Assembly (NCBI GenBank): GCA_017437205.1
Contig: JAFSBP010000129.1
Coordinates: 1-22,300 of the forward strand
Length of the DNA stretch: 22,300 nt
Direction of reading: 5' to 3'
DNA from: Lachnospiraceae bacterium
GTDB taxonomy: Bacteria; Bacillota; Clostridia; Lachnospirales; Lachnospiraceae
Below the pieces are notes generated by a model. The model worked only from the letters and a program-made list of their open reading frames with translations, was not told where the DNA came from and made no database searches. This document shows, piece after piece, positions 15,240-22,300 of this stretch (its first letter is position 1; each line of letters starts with the position of its first letter). Position numbers and translations under genes: made by a program.

Positions 15240-15282
15240 AAGCGGCTGTAAAACGAATCCTCGTTCTTACAGCCGCTTTAAT
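15240..15282. terminator. Terminator hairpin at the end of the reductase operon
   Basis: AAGCGGCTGTAA (15240-15251) pairs perfectly with TTACAGCCGCTT (15267-15278). The T tail is short (TTTAATC), so efficiency is uncertain. It lies between convergent genes and may serve both. Confidence 0.68.
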
Positions 15283-15347
15283 CAATGTCTGACATAGCAA
15301 TCATTTTTTATTCCGGGTGACACCTCTCCCACATGACTTGCAATCAA

Positions 15348-16631
15348 TCAGAAAATATAGTCGGTCACGCAGTCATACCAATGAACGTAAGTTTCACCGT
15401 TAATGATTAGGCGCTCATTTTCGGGAAGCATTTCTGTCCACGTCTTCCCGTAGCGCTTCTTTGCCCAATCATTTTTGTTGAATCTGCGCCAGAGTATGGT
15501 GCGGCCATTTTTGTCGAGGTACTGCTCTGAAGCGACACCATCATTGAAGCATTGGATATCCATAACGCAAATCGTATCATATGATTTATTTCCAATTGTA
15601 ACCATATATCTTCCAACCACGTCTACAGTTTCTTTTTCTGTCTGACCGATAACCATATTCTCTGTACGATCCAGTAATCCTTTCGCAGTCAGATTAACTT
15701 CGTTTCCGCAATTATCTTCTCCAAATCCCCAGTTATTAATAAATTCATCTCCATCGAGAAAAGTATACAGTTTTCGAACTCCGTTTTCCTCATGACTTTC
15801 TGCAAGATATCGGCAATGCGTGTCAGTAAGCTGTGCTACAAAACGGCGCTCCATTTTATTCACGGAACCAGTGCGATAGTAATCTTCAGCATTAAATTGT
15901 ATTGCTGAAATTTCCACGCCCTCGATACCATGTATCTCTGCTTTTCCAATCGCCTTCATTTCTGTATATTCTGTTCGTTTGCGGGATGGCATATCATACA
16001 ATCCCCAGGTCAAGTTTTCGCCTACTCTCGGAATCAGTAACCACCCCTGAAGTTCCTCCCACCTAACCTCAAACGGCTCCAACTCAGACTTTTCAATCTT
16101 ATACTCAGGTAAAATATCGGGCAATCTTTTCATCATCGTCTCTCCTTTTGATATTGTTTGATCAGGATAATGTTCTTTGAATTTTTTCTTTGCATAGTGC
16201 AGTCTACTCTTTACTGTTCCTACCGGCACGGACAAGCGCTTCGCAATGTCCTCTTGTGACAGGTTTTTGAAGAAATATAGGTACAGTATCTGCTTTTCCT
16301 TGTCACCGAGAACATCCAAGGTGTCATGTACGATGCTCTGCTCCGTAACACCAAACCTGCTTACGGTCAATGCCGACTCAGACAGTGCCTCCAGAGAAAT
16401 GTGCATTTCCTTGGATTTCTTCCGGTAGTAGTCATTGCACTTGTGGTTTGCAATCCCTATCAGCCATGCCTTAAACGCGGCCGGGTCTCGCAACGATTCG
16501 AATTTTTCGGTTGCCGTCAGGCATACCTCCTGAATCACATCTTCCGCATCATGCATATTGCTGATTTTGAATTTCACAAAACGCTGAAGGGGCACAAGAT
16601 TTTCCTGCAATAGATGCTCAAATTCACTCAC
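15348..16631 (-). CDS. ECF-type RNA polymerase sigma factor fused to an uncharacterised C-terminal domain
   Basis: The 427-residue protein has sigma region 2 at about 5-75 (DAEDVIQEVCLTATEKF, FKAWLIGIANHKCNDYYRKK) and region 4 at about 103-155 (VLGDKEKQILYLYFFKNLSQ, LSVPVGTVKSRLHYAKKKFK). A further 260 residues follow that match no domain I can name, although sequences of this kind behind sigma factors are familiar in Clostridia. The GTG at 16631 is the start, since the AAGGAGGTG before it is the ribosome site; the TTG at 16649 would translate that site. An in-frame ATG at 16136 (codon 166) has its own AAAGGAG, so the tail might also be made alone. No anti-sigma gene is adjacent, and the tail may play that sensory role (inference). 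An ECF-like promoter precedes the gene. Confidence 0.88.
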   Translation of the reverse strand: MSEFEHLLQENLVPLQRFVKFKISNMHDAEDVIQEVCLTATEKFESLRDPAAFKAWLIGIANHKCNDYYRKKSKEMHISLEALSESALTVSRFGVTEQSIVHDTLDVLGDKEKQILYLYFFKNLSQEDIAKRLSVPVGTVKSRLHYAKKKFKEHYPDQTISKGETMMKRLPDILPEYKIEKSELEPFEVRWEELQGWLLIPRVGENLTWGLYDMPSRKRTEYTEMKAIGKAEIHGIEGVEISAIQFNAEDYYRTGSVNKMERRFVAQLTDTHCRYLAESHEENGVRKLYTFLDGDEFINNWGFGEDNCGNEVNLTAKGLLDRTENMVIGQTEKETVDVVGRYMVTIGNKSYDTICVMDIQCFNDGVASEQYLDKNGRTILWRRFNKNDWAKKRYGKTWTEMLPENERLIINGETYVHWYDCVTDYIF

Positions 16632-16656
16632 ATTATCACCTCCTTGCAAATAATCT

Positions 16657-16670
16657 TGAAATCGATTTCA
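16657..16670. promoter_or_regulatory. Perfect palindrome in the sigma factor leader
   Basis: TGAAATCGATTTCA is a perfect 14-bp palindrome between the predicted transcript start (about 16672) and the ribosome site of the sigma factor gene. It could be an operator; no binding protein is known. Confidence 0.35.
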
Positions 16671-16678
16671 CTTATATA

Positions 16679-16704
16679 GTCGAAGTAAAACATCAAAAGG
16701 TTCA
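16679..16704 (-). promoter_or_regulatory. ECF-type promoter, probably autoregulatory
   Basis: On the minus strand TGAACC (16699-16704), a 16-nt spacer containing a T run, and CGAC (16679-16682) resemble Bacillus ECF promoters (TGAAC-n16-CGTC/CGAC). ECF genes are often transcribed by their own product, so self-activation is likely. A TATATA follows the CGAC, so a sigma-A reading is also possible. Confidence 0.55.
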
Positions 16705-16794
16705 ACGCTAAAGAAATTTACACTACATTAGTAATTCAAAATGCTCTTTTCGGCTAGAGATAATTCTATCTGGGCCTCCATCGCTACAAAGATG

Positions 16795-16822
16795 ATGAGA
16801 GGCCGTTTTCATGACCTCTCAT
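16795..16822 (-). terminator. Possible terminator of the phosphate operon
   Basis: ATGAGAGG (16795-16802) pairs with CCTCTCAT (16815-16822), about 40 nt after the last gene of the minus-strand phosphate operon. The T tract is weak, so this is tentative. No gene was seen in 16650-16863. Confidence 0.4.
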
Positions 16823-16863
16823 TTCCCATCCTGTCTTTTTGTCTACAGTTTCTCACACTGTCA

Positions 16864-17484
16864 TCACGTATTCTTCATAATAACGGAACCCACGCACTCG
16901 CTTACATGCTCGCATGCGTCTGCGCACGCTTCCAGACAGTCATAAATCTCATGCCAAGCAAGCACTGAAAGGATATCTGTCGAATTCTTCGTCAGTTCGC
17001 GCATGGAGGCCAGGTAAAGCTTGTCGCAATCCTCCTCAACATCGTTCAGTTCAATGATCAGAGAACGGATCTTTTTTGATTTTTTAAAGTTTTCAAACTC
17101 ACTCATGATATCGCTGAGGAGGGCACAGGACTTTACAATCTCCTTGGCAAACTGAATTGCAGCGGGATTCACGGAACGAATATGGTAGATGTAGAACTTC
17201 TGCAGTACCTCCTCGATCTTATCGGTCACATCATCCAGCTGCTGGCTCAGCATGTCCAGATCCTCGCGGTCAACCGGCGTCACAAACGCCTTCGCAAGTG
17301 CCTCGCTCATCTCGTGCTTCTTTGAATCTGCTTTATGCTCAATCTCATGCATCTCTGCAAGCATCTGCTCAATATTGTCCGCATCAAAATTTTCAAGACT
17401 TTTCACCAGATACTGTGCTGCTTTCTTGGAAAGTTCCGTGCTCCCCACAAAATTTTCAAAATAAAACTTATCACTCTTAGCCAT
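16864..17484 (-). CDS. DUF47 / PhoU-like protein (PiT accessory)
   Basis: The 206-residue, almost wholly helical, acidic protein has the DUF47 pattern: FYFENFVGSTELSKKAAQYL, MHEIEHKADSKKHEM, FVTPVDREDLDMLSQQLDDV and VEEDCDKLYLASMREL. The E/D-rich helices (EIEHKAD, DREDL) recall PhoU metal-binding motifs. DUF47 proteins are commonly encoded beside PiT phosphate transporters and are thought to regulate or assist them. The ATG at 17484 (MAKSDKF) is preferred because AAAGGAAG then has about eight-base spacing; the upstream TTG (17502) and ATG (17490) are too close to that site or part of it. It lies 33 nt after the PiT gene as the last gene of the operon. Confidence 0.87.
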   Translation of the reverse strand: MAKSDKFYFENFVGSTELSKKAAQYLVKSLENFDADNIEQMLAEMHEIEHKADSKKHEMSEALAKAFVTPVDREDLDMLSQQLDDVTDKIEEVLQKFYIYHIRSVNPAAIQFAKEIVKSCALLSDIMSEFENFKKSKKIRSLIIELNDVEEDCDKLYLASMRELTKNSTDILSVLAWHEIYDCLEACADACEHVSECVGSVIMKNT

Positions 17485-17517
17485 TTTCATCTTCCTTTCC
17501 AACTTTTGACTTTTATA

Positions 17518-18570
17518 TCAGGTAAATATCATCATAAACAGCTTTGTCATTAAGAATCCTACCAAGCCGCATCCGGGGAAGGTCAGCACCCACGTAAGTA
17601 CCATCTCCTTCACCACGCCGAAGTTGATCGCGGACACTCGCTTCACTGCACCGACACCCATGATGGATGTGGTTTTCGCGTGAGTGGTGGACACCGGAAG
17701 ACTGAACACCGAGCAGAACAACAGCGACAATGCTGCCGCAATATCAGCGGAAAAGCCCTGATATTTTTCCAGTTTTACCATATCCATTCCGACAGATTTG
17801 ATGATCTTCTTTCCGCCCATCGCCGTACCTGCTGCCATCACCACAGAGCAGATGATCATGAGCCATACCGGGATATGAATATCTGACGGCAGAGCCTGCC
17901 CCTTTGACATATATACGCAAAGGAGGATAACACCCATGAACTTCTGACCGTCCTGCGCACCGTGCATAAACGCCATAGACGCTGCGCCGGCAATCTGCGC
18001 TCCCCGGAAAAAGGGCTCTGTCTTCGGCCGGTTAGCCTTAGAAAACAGCTTTGTCACTGTCTTGCAGACGAGAAATCCCAGACCAAAACCGAGGGTAACC
18101 GAGATTCCGATTCCGTAAATTACCTTGACCCACTCTGCTCCGTTAACGCCTTCAAAGCTTCCGCGAAGCGCGATGGCACTTCCCGTCAGACCGGCGATCA
18201 ACGCGTGACTCTCACTGGTAGGGATACCAAAGACCCAAGCCAGAGTCGCCCAGAGTACGATGGCAAACAACGCCGCGCTGAGCGCAATAATCGCAAGGTC
18301 GGGATCTGTTCCGAAATCCACCATCTTTGTGATGGTTTCGGCAACGGTCGCATTGACCAGTGTCATCACAAAAACACCCAAGAAATTAAATACTGCTGCC
18401 ATCAGGATTGCTGCCTTCGGCGGCATACATCTGGTCACGACGCAAGTGGCAATCGCGTTTGGCGCGTCTGTCCAGCCGTTGACCAAAATAACGCCCAGCG
18501 TGAGGCTTACCGCAATGAATAACAGCGGATTTGCCGTCATCTGAGACCAGAACCCCATCATCGAATCCAT
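17518..18570 (-). CDS. pit: PiT-family inorganic phosphate transporter
   Basis: The 350-residue membrane protein has about ten helices and the duplicated PiT signatures: GWTDAPNAIATCVVTR at about 32-47 and VSTTHAKTTSIMGVGAVKR near 298-316, plus FGIPTSESHALIAGLTGSAI and MAFMHGAQDGQKFMG. PiT carriers move phosphate, often as a metal-phosphate complex, using the proton or sodium gradient. Start at 18570 with GAGAGGTG upstream. It is the middle gene of a three-gene operon, 41 nt after the Na/Pi cotransporter gene and 33 nt before its DUF47 partner. The symbol reflects the family; the coupling ion is not decided by the sequence. Confidence 0.92.
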   Translation of the reverse strand: MDSMMGFWSQMTANPLLFIAVSLTLGVILVNGWTDAPNAIATCVVTRCMPPKAAILMAAVFNFLGVFVMTLVNATVAETITKMVDFGTDPDLAIIALSAALFAIVLWATLAWVFGIPTSESHALIAGLTGSAIALRGSFEGVNGAEWVKVIYGIGISVTLGFGLGFLVCKTVTKLFSKANRPKTEPFFRGAQIAGAASMAFMHGAQDGQKFMGVILLCVYMSKGQALPSDIHIPVWLMIICSVVMAAGTAMGGKKIIKSVGMDMVKLEKYQGFSADIAAALSLLFCSVFSLPVSTTHAKTTSIMGVGAVKRVSAINFGVVKEMVLTWVLTFPGCGLVGFLMTKLFMMIFT

Positions 18571-18611
18571 AAAACACCTCTCTCCTATCGTTTAACCGAT
18601 AACTGCTTTAT

Positions 18612-20393
18612 TTATTCGTCCGCTTTTTCCTCAGGAAAAGCATACTGTGCTTTATATCTTGCAAACCGCTCTGCGAACTTCGCGCTCTCGCTCAGTTCCC
18701 CGGCCTTCAGCGCTCCCAGATATTCGTGAGCTTCCAGTTTTCCTTCGGACATCTGCAACACTTCCACCGCCACATTTGAGCAATGGCCTGCCGTTCTTCT
18801 CAGTGCAGTCAGTATATCTTCCAGCACGAATCCATATTCAACTGTACACAAGCCTTCGCGCAGACGGCGCACATGGCGGGATTTCACTTCACGTACCAGC
18901 GACTCAATTACCTGCTGCTGAGGCTCCACGCGCATTGCCTGTTCATGATCCTGCGTGACATATGCCGATACGGTACAGTCAAGCACCGCACTTGCCGCAT
19001 CTTTCAAAATCGCCAGTTCCTCCTGTGCCTGCGCAGAGAAAATGATCTTTTTCTCAGCAATCTCCCCACCGGCCTTCGCAATAGCCACCGCATAGTCAGC
19101 GATTCGCTCCAAATCAGATAATGCATACAGCATCGTATTTAAGGTGCGATTATCCTCCGACGACAGATTCATTCCGGACAGCTTCACCAGATAGGTTCCC
19201 AATGCATCCTCGTATCGGTCTGTCTCATTCTCAAGGTGAACAACCTCTTTCATCACCTTCGGATCATATTTTTCCGTCAAACCAACTGCCAATTCAAACG
19301 CTTTTGCGGAAGTCTCTGCCATCGTACAAGAGATTTCACGGGCACGTTGAACAGCAACTGCAGGAGTTGCCAGCAGACGCTCGTCCAAAAGCTCGACTTT
19401 CTCCGGCTCTTTATCCTCCGGCACCGTGAGAAGCGCAAGTTTTTCCAGTACATTGTGCAGCGGCAACAAAACTGCTGTCGTCAATACATTAAATCCGGTG
19501 TGGATCAGTGCAATCCCCATCTCGTTGGTTGTTTCTTCCAAAAATTCCCAGGGAATAATCAATCCAATTCCATAGAATAGTATCACAAACAGCCCCACAC
19601 CAACCAAATTGAAATAGAGATGAACCATCGCCGTGCGTCGCGCGCTTCGGTTTGCACCCACCGTAGAAATCAGCGCAGTCACACAGGTACCGATGTTCTG
19701 TCCCAAAATAATCGGGAGTGCCACACCGTTGGTCACCACTCCGGTGGAACAAAGACTCTGCAAAATACCAACCGATGCGGATGACGACTGAATTACCGCC
19801 GTCAATACGGCACCGACTAAAATACCCAGCAAGGGGTTAGAGAAGGAGATCATCAGCTGCGCAAACCACTCCTCCGTCTTCAAAAACTGCATGGAGTCGC
19901 TCATCAGCTGCATACCGGTCATCAGTGCCATGAAGCCCAGCAGAATACTTCCGATTCCTTTCTTCTTCTCAGACTTGGTAAACATATATAAAACAATGCC
20001 CACCGTGCCGAGTAACGGTGCAAGCGTACTCGGTTTAAACATCTGAACCAGCAAACCGTCACCCTCCAGTGCGGTCAGCGACAAAATCCACGATGTAACT
20101 GTGGTTCCCACGTTGGAACCCATGATCACACCGACCGCCTGCTTTAAGGTCATAATGCCTGAGTTAACAAAACCAACCACCATGACTGTCGTTGCCGACG
20201 AAGACTGGATCACTGCGGTGACCGCCGCACCAAGAAGAAAGCCCTTTAATACCGTAGAGCTCATTTTTGCCAAAATAGTCTGTAATTTACCGCCGGCCTG
20301 TCTCTCCAGCGAATCTCCCATCACATCCATTCCGAACAGGAACAGAGCCAGTCCGCCGAGCAGACCGATCAAATTTAACACATACGTTGCCAT
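18612..20393 (-). CDS. Na/Pi cotransporter family protein with C-terminal PhoU domain (NptA/YjbB type)
   Basis: The 593-residue protein contains two inverted Na/Pi-cotransport repeats in about eight helices, each with the hallmark QSSSA motif: AVIQSSSATTVMVVGF near 60-75 and AVIQSSSASVGILQSL near 200-215. GSNVGTTVTS and GQNIGTCVTA follow the respective motifs. Residues about 340-570 are a helical PhoU-like domain (HLENETDRYEDALGTYLVKL, LSDLERIADYAVAIAK). YjbB of E. coli is reported to export phosphate, while NptA of Vibrio imports it with sodium, so direction is open. ATG 20393 has AGGAG eight bases upstream. It is the first gene of the operon with PiT and DUF47, behind Pho-box-like repeats, pointing to control by phosphate supply. 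Confidence 0.92.
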   Translation of the reverse strand: MATYVLNLIGLLGGLALFLFGMDVMGDSLERQAGGKLQTILAKMSSTVLKGFLLGAAVTAVIQSSSATTVMVVGFVNSGIMTLKQAVGVIMGSNVGTTVTSWILSLTALEGDGLLVQMFKPSTLAPLLGTVGIVLYMFTKSEKKKGIGSILLGFMALMTGMQLMSDSMQFLKTEEWFAQLMISFSNPLLGILVGAVLTAVIQSSSASVGILQSLCSTGVVTNGVALPIILGQNIGTCVTALISTVGANRSARRTAMVHLYFNLVGVGLFVILFYGIGLIIPWEFLEETTNEMGIALIHTGFNVLTTAVLLPLHNVLEKLALLTVPEDKEPEKVELLDERLLATPAVAVQRAREISCTMAETSAKAFELAVGLTEKYDPKVMKEVVHLENETDRYEDALGTYLVKLSGMNLSSEDNRTLNTMLYALSDLERIADYAVAIAKAGGEIAEKKIIFSAQAQEELAILKDAASAVLDCTVSAYVTQDHEQAMRVEPQQQVIESLVREVKSRHVRRLREGLCTVEYGFVLEDILTALRRTAGHCSNVAVEVLQMSEGKLEAHEYLGALKAGELSESAKFAERFARYKAQYAFPEEKADE

Positions 20394-20440
20394 TAAACTT
20401 ACTCCTCATATTCATTTCCAAATTATCTACTATCAAAAAT

Positions 20441-20526
20441 ATTATAACTTTATTTTGCGGGAAACACCCACGCAAATTAGATAAATGTGAGTAAAATTTT
20501 TGTAAAAAATATATTCGTCAGGTTAA
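20441..20526 (-). promoter_or_regulatory. Promoter with Pho-box-like direct repeats for the phosphate operon
   Basis: On the minus strand a perfect TATAAT (20441-20446) lacks a good -35 box. Upstream lie TTTACA (20501-20506), TTTACT (20490-20495) and TTTATC (20480-20485), spaced 11 and 10 bases start to start, with TTAACC (20521-20526) two periods further. This resembles the TT(A/T/C)ACA repeats bound by PhoP in Bacillus and the weak -35 of activated promoters. The region is AT-rich, so chance repeats are possible. Confidence 0.5.
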
Positions 20527-20565
20527 CAACAAGAAAAAAAAGATGCTGATATTTTTTTGCAGGAC

Positions 20566-20594
20566 TTGGCAACTATACAATCCAATGCTATAAT
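20566..20594 (+). promoter_or_regulatory. Sigma-A promoter of the RACo-like gene
   Basis: TTGGCA (20566-20571), a 17-nt spacer and TATAAT (20589-20594) with an extended TG before it, about 30 nt before the start codon. Confidence 0.78.
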
Positions 20595-20624
20595 TAAAGA
20601 AAAAATCAATTATGGAATAATAAA

Positions 20625-22196
20625 ATGCAATCTTTCAGCGAAAAAGTATATTTGATCCTCCCGCCCCCCTCTGAGGACGATCCGGTGAGCGATCACGAGC
20701 GGATTCGTCAGGCACTGGCCGGGCAGGGCTATGAGCAGGTCTCTTTTCCGCTTCATATTCTTCAAACACTTTATCCCCTGTGCCGTGACTGTGGTTTTGA
20801 CATCACCGTGACATTGGTGATTCGCGCCTTTGACTGGGTGGTCACCGCCATTGAGCCGGGTGATACCCGTGGTACACATTACGGTCTTGCCGTGGATTAC
20901 GGCTCCACCACGGTTGTGATGGAACTGGTGGATTTGACCACCGGGAACGTAATCGCACAGGAAAGGGAAGTGAACGGTCAGGTGATTTACGGAACTGATA
21001 TCCTGACGCGCATTACCTACGCGCTGGAATCATCTTCCCATGTAGATGATCTGCAAACTGCCACTGTTCAGACCTTTGATCAACTGCTCTCGAAGCTTTC
21101 CGAGCAGAGCGGGATCAACGCGACCGCCTGTCCGATCATGATTCTCTCTGGAAATACGACCATGATCCACTTTCTGATGAAGCTGAACGCATGGTCTGTG
21201 TTCGCTTCCCCCTATGCTCCTGTCACTGCCGATCCCGGCTGGCTTTGGGGCAGAGAATTGGGGATGGATTTTCAGGGAATGATTTATGTGATCCCTGCCG
21301 CCTCGAACTATGTGGGCGGTGATATCGTCAGCGGGCTTCTGACATTGGACCTCCATAAAGAGAAAGAACCCCGTATGTTCTTTGACATCGGAACCAACGG
21401 TGAGCTGGTCATCGGAAATAAAGACTGGCTGATCGCCGGCGCAGGGGCTGCCGGTCCGGCGCTTGAGGGCTACATCAGCCGCTTTGGTATGCGCGCTGCG
21501 GACGGGGCGGTGGATACTGTAAAAATCGATGGTTCTCAGCTGACATTTACCACCATTAATGGACAACCTCCGATAGGCATCTGCGGCTCTGGCATCATTG
21601 ATCTGTTGGCGCAGATGCGTTTAAATGGCTGGATCAATATCGCAGGAAAATTGGAACCGGATGCCTCAGACCGGATAATCTTCCTCGATGAGGAACAGGA
21701 ATATACGGCGGTCTATGCGACTGCGGACGAGTCTGCGACCGGTTCTCCCCTCTATTTCTCCCAGACGGATATTGACCAGTATCTGGACACCAAAGCCGCG
21801 GCCTACACCATGGTCGATTGTCTGTTAGAGACGGCCGGTATCAACGCACAGGATCTGGCGCACTGTTATCTCTCCGGCGCATTCTGTGCACACTCGGATC
21901 TGGAATCTGCCATCACCATCGGTATCTTCCCGGATCTTCCCAGAGAAAAATATACGGCATTGGCAAATACCTCGTTGGACGGTGCCCGCGCTCTTCTGCT
22001 TGACCGCATGCGCCTGCAAGACGTGTATTATCTGACCGGCCATATGTACTGTGTGCAGTTCGCCTCCATCCCCGACTTTCTGATCCGGATGCAGGCCGCA
22101 AAGTTTATTCCGCACACAGATATGAATAGATACCCCAGTGTGGTAAAAAAACTTTCCGGGGATTATGGTGACCATGTCACGGAAAACATTGAATAA
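20625..22196 (+). CDS. RACo-like corrinoid activation ASKHA ATPase lacking the [2Fe-2S] domain
   Basis: The 523-residue protein has the RACo linker (KVYLILPPPSEDDPVSDHER to about 80) and the ASKHA ATPase region. Phosphate-1 motif YGLAVDYGSTTVVMELVD is at about 86-103, followed by ILSGNTTMIHFLM, FFDIGTNGELVIGNKDW, AGAAGPALEGYISRFGMRA and ICGSGIIDLLAQM. RACo proteins use ATP to reduce Co(II) corrinoids of methyltransferase systems, taking electrons through an N-terminal [2Fe-2S] domain. That domain, with its four cysteines, is missing: the start is directly at the linker, and only Cys53 and Cys56 form a CxxC. The ATG at 20625 has a weak ribosome site (GGAATAA) but follows a good promoter by 30 nt, so the short form looks genuine. 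No corrinoid protein is in the window. Confidence 0.85.
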   Translation: MQSFSEKVYLILPPPSEDDPVSDHERIRQALAGQGYEQVSFPLHILQTLYPLCRDCGFDITVTLVIRAFDWVVTAIEPGDTRGTHYGLAVDYGSTTVVMELVDLTTGNVIAQEREVNGQVIYGTDILTRITYALESSSHVDDLQTATVQTFDQLLSKLSEQSGINATACPIMILSGNTTMIHFLMKLNAWSVFASPYAPVTADPGWLWGRELGMDFQGMIYVIPAASNYVGGDIVSGLLTLDLHKEKEPRMFFDIGTNGELVIGNKDWLIAGAGAAGPALEGYISRFGMRAADGAVDTVKIDGSQLTFTTINGQPPIGICGSGIIDLLAQMRLNGWINIAGKLEPDASDRIIFLDEEQEYTAVYATADESATGSPLYFSQTDIDQYLDTKAAAYTMVDCLLETAGINAQDLAHCYLSGAFCAHSDLESAITIGIFPDLPREKYTALANTSLDGARALLLDRMRLQDVYYLTGHMYCVQFASIPDFLIRMQAAKFIPHTDMNRYPSVVKKLSGDYGDHVTENIE

Positions 22197-22239
22197 ATCG
22201 ACTATTATACAATCAAAACATCAAAAAGGAGCTTAAAAG

Positions 22240-22300
22240 ATGAACATCGAAGCAATCATTACTATATTATTACCGTTCCTCGGAACGATTCTCGGCGCCG
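22240..22300 (+). CDS. Probable ZIP-family metal transporter, N-terminus only (runs off right edge)
   Basis: After AAAAAGGAG at 22224-22232 the ATG at 22240 opens MNIEAIITILLPFLGTILGA, which resembles the IPFLGTTLGAA start of ZIP zinc/iron transporters in Clostridia. Only 20 codons are visible. It lies 43 nt after the RACo-like gene without a terminator, so co-transcription is likely. Confidence 0.62.
   Translation, partial: MNIEAIITILLPFLGTILGA

Noticed and set aside
16631..16649. TTG at 16649 as the start of the sigma factor
   Set aside because: Its first codons (QGGDN) are the ribosome-binding sequence AAGGAGGTGATAA of the GTG start at 16631.

Overview
The window looks like a chromosomal segment of an anaerobic, probably gut-associated member of the Bacillota (Clostridia, most like Lachnospiraceae). 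The evidence is strong AGGAGG-type ribosome sites, sigma-A promoters of the TTGACA-17-TATAAT type, a T-box riboswitch, an Rpn/PD-(D/E)XK transposase-like protein, a RACo-like corrinoid activator, and ECF and AraC families typical of that group. This placement is inference from gene content; no rRNA or marker gene is present.

Left end (1-2.5 kb): a decayed junction. A PHP-domain phosphoesterase on the minus strand and an AraC-type regulator on the plus strand face away from each other. Both have lost their 5' parts at the same point (about 262-300), and the AraC remnant is also frameshifted. An Rpn-family nuclease gene with its own promoter and strong terminator follows.

2.5-9 kb: a metallo-beta-lactamase-fold/glycerophosphodiesterase fusion gene, divergent from a PutP-type sodium/proline symporter. 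Next comes a T-box leader whose promoter -35 box overlaps the putP stop codon, then a dense palindromic element, then a three-gene ABC importer (lipoprotein, permease, ATPase) of the TrpXYZ-like family. The T-box specifier reads best as UUC (Phe), and its UGGU bulge fits a tRNA with discriminator A. This argues for a phenylalanine-responsive operon rather than a tryptophan one.

9-12.7 kb: an OmpR-type response regulator and a histidine kinase with a large extracytoplasmic sensor form one operon. It is divergent from a cytosolic 5'-nucleotidase gene, and a dyad lies between the two promoters.

12.7-15.3 kb: a compact operon of a TetR regulator (with a GTGAAC-n2-GTTCAC operator at its own start site), an FMN-binding split-barrel protein with a PCP_red-like tail, and a DUF1295/steroid-5-alpha-reductase-like membrane protein. 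This is the best candidate for an undescribed system: a regulator-controlled reductase pair for a hydrophobic substrate.

15.3-20.6 kb (minus strand): an ECF sigma factor fused to an uncharacterised C-terminal domain, with an ECF-like promoter in front. Then a phosphate operon of Na/Pi cotransporter with PhoU domain, PiT transporter and DUF47 PhoU-like partner, preceded by Pho-box-like direct repeats.

Right end (plus strand): a RACo-like ASKHA ATPase lacking the usual N-terminal [2Fe-2S] domain, followed by the first codons of a probable ZIP metal transporter that runs off the window. No tRNA, rRNA or CRISPR array was seen.
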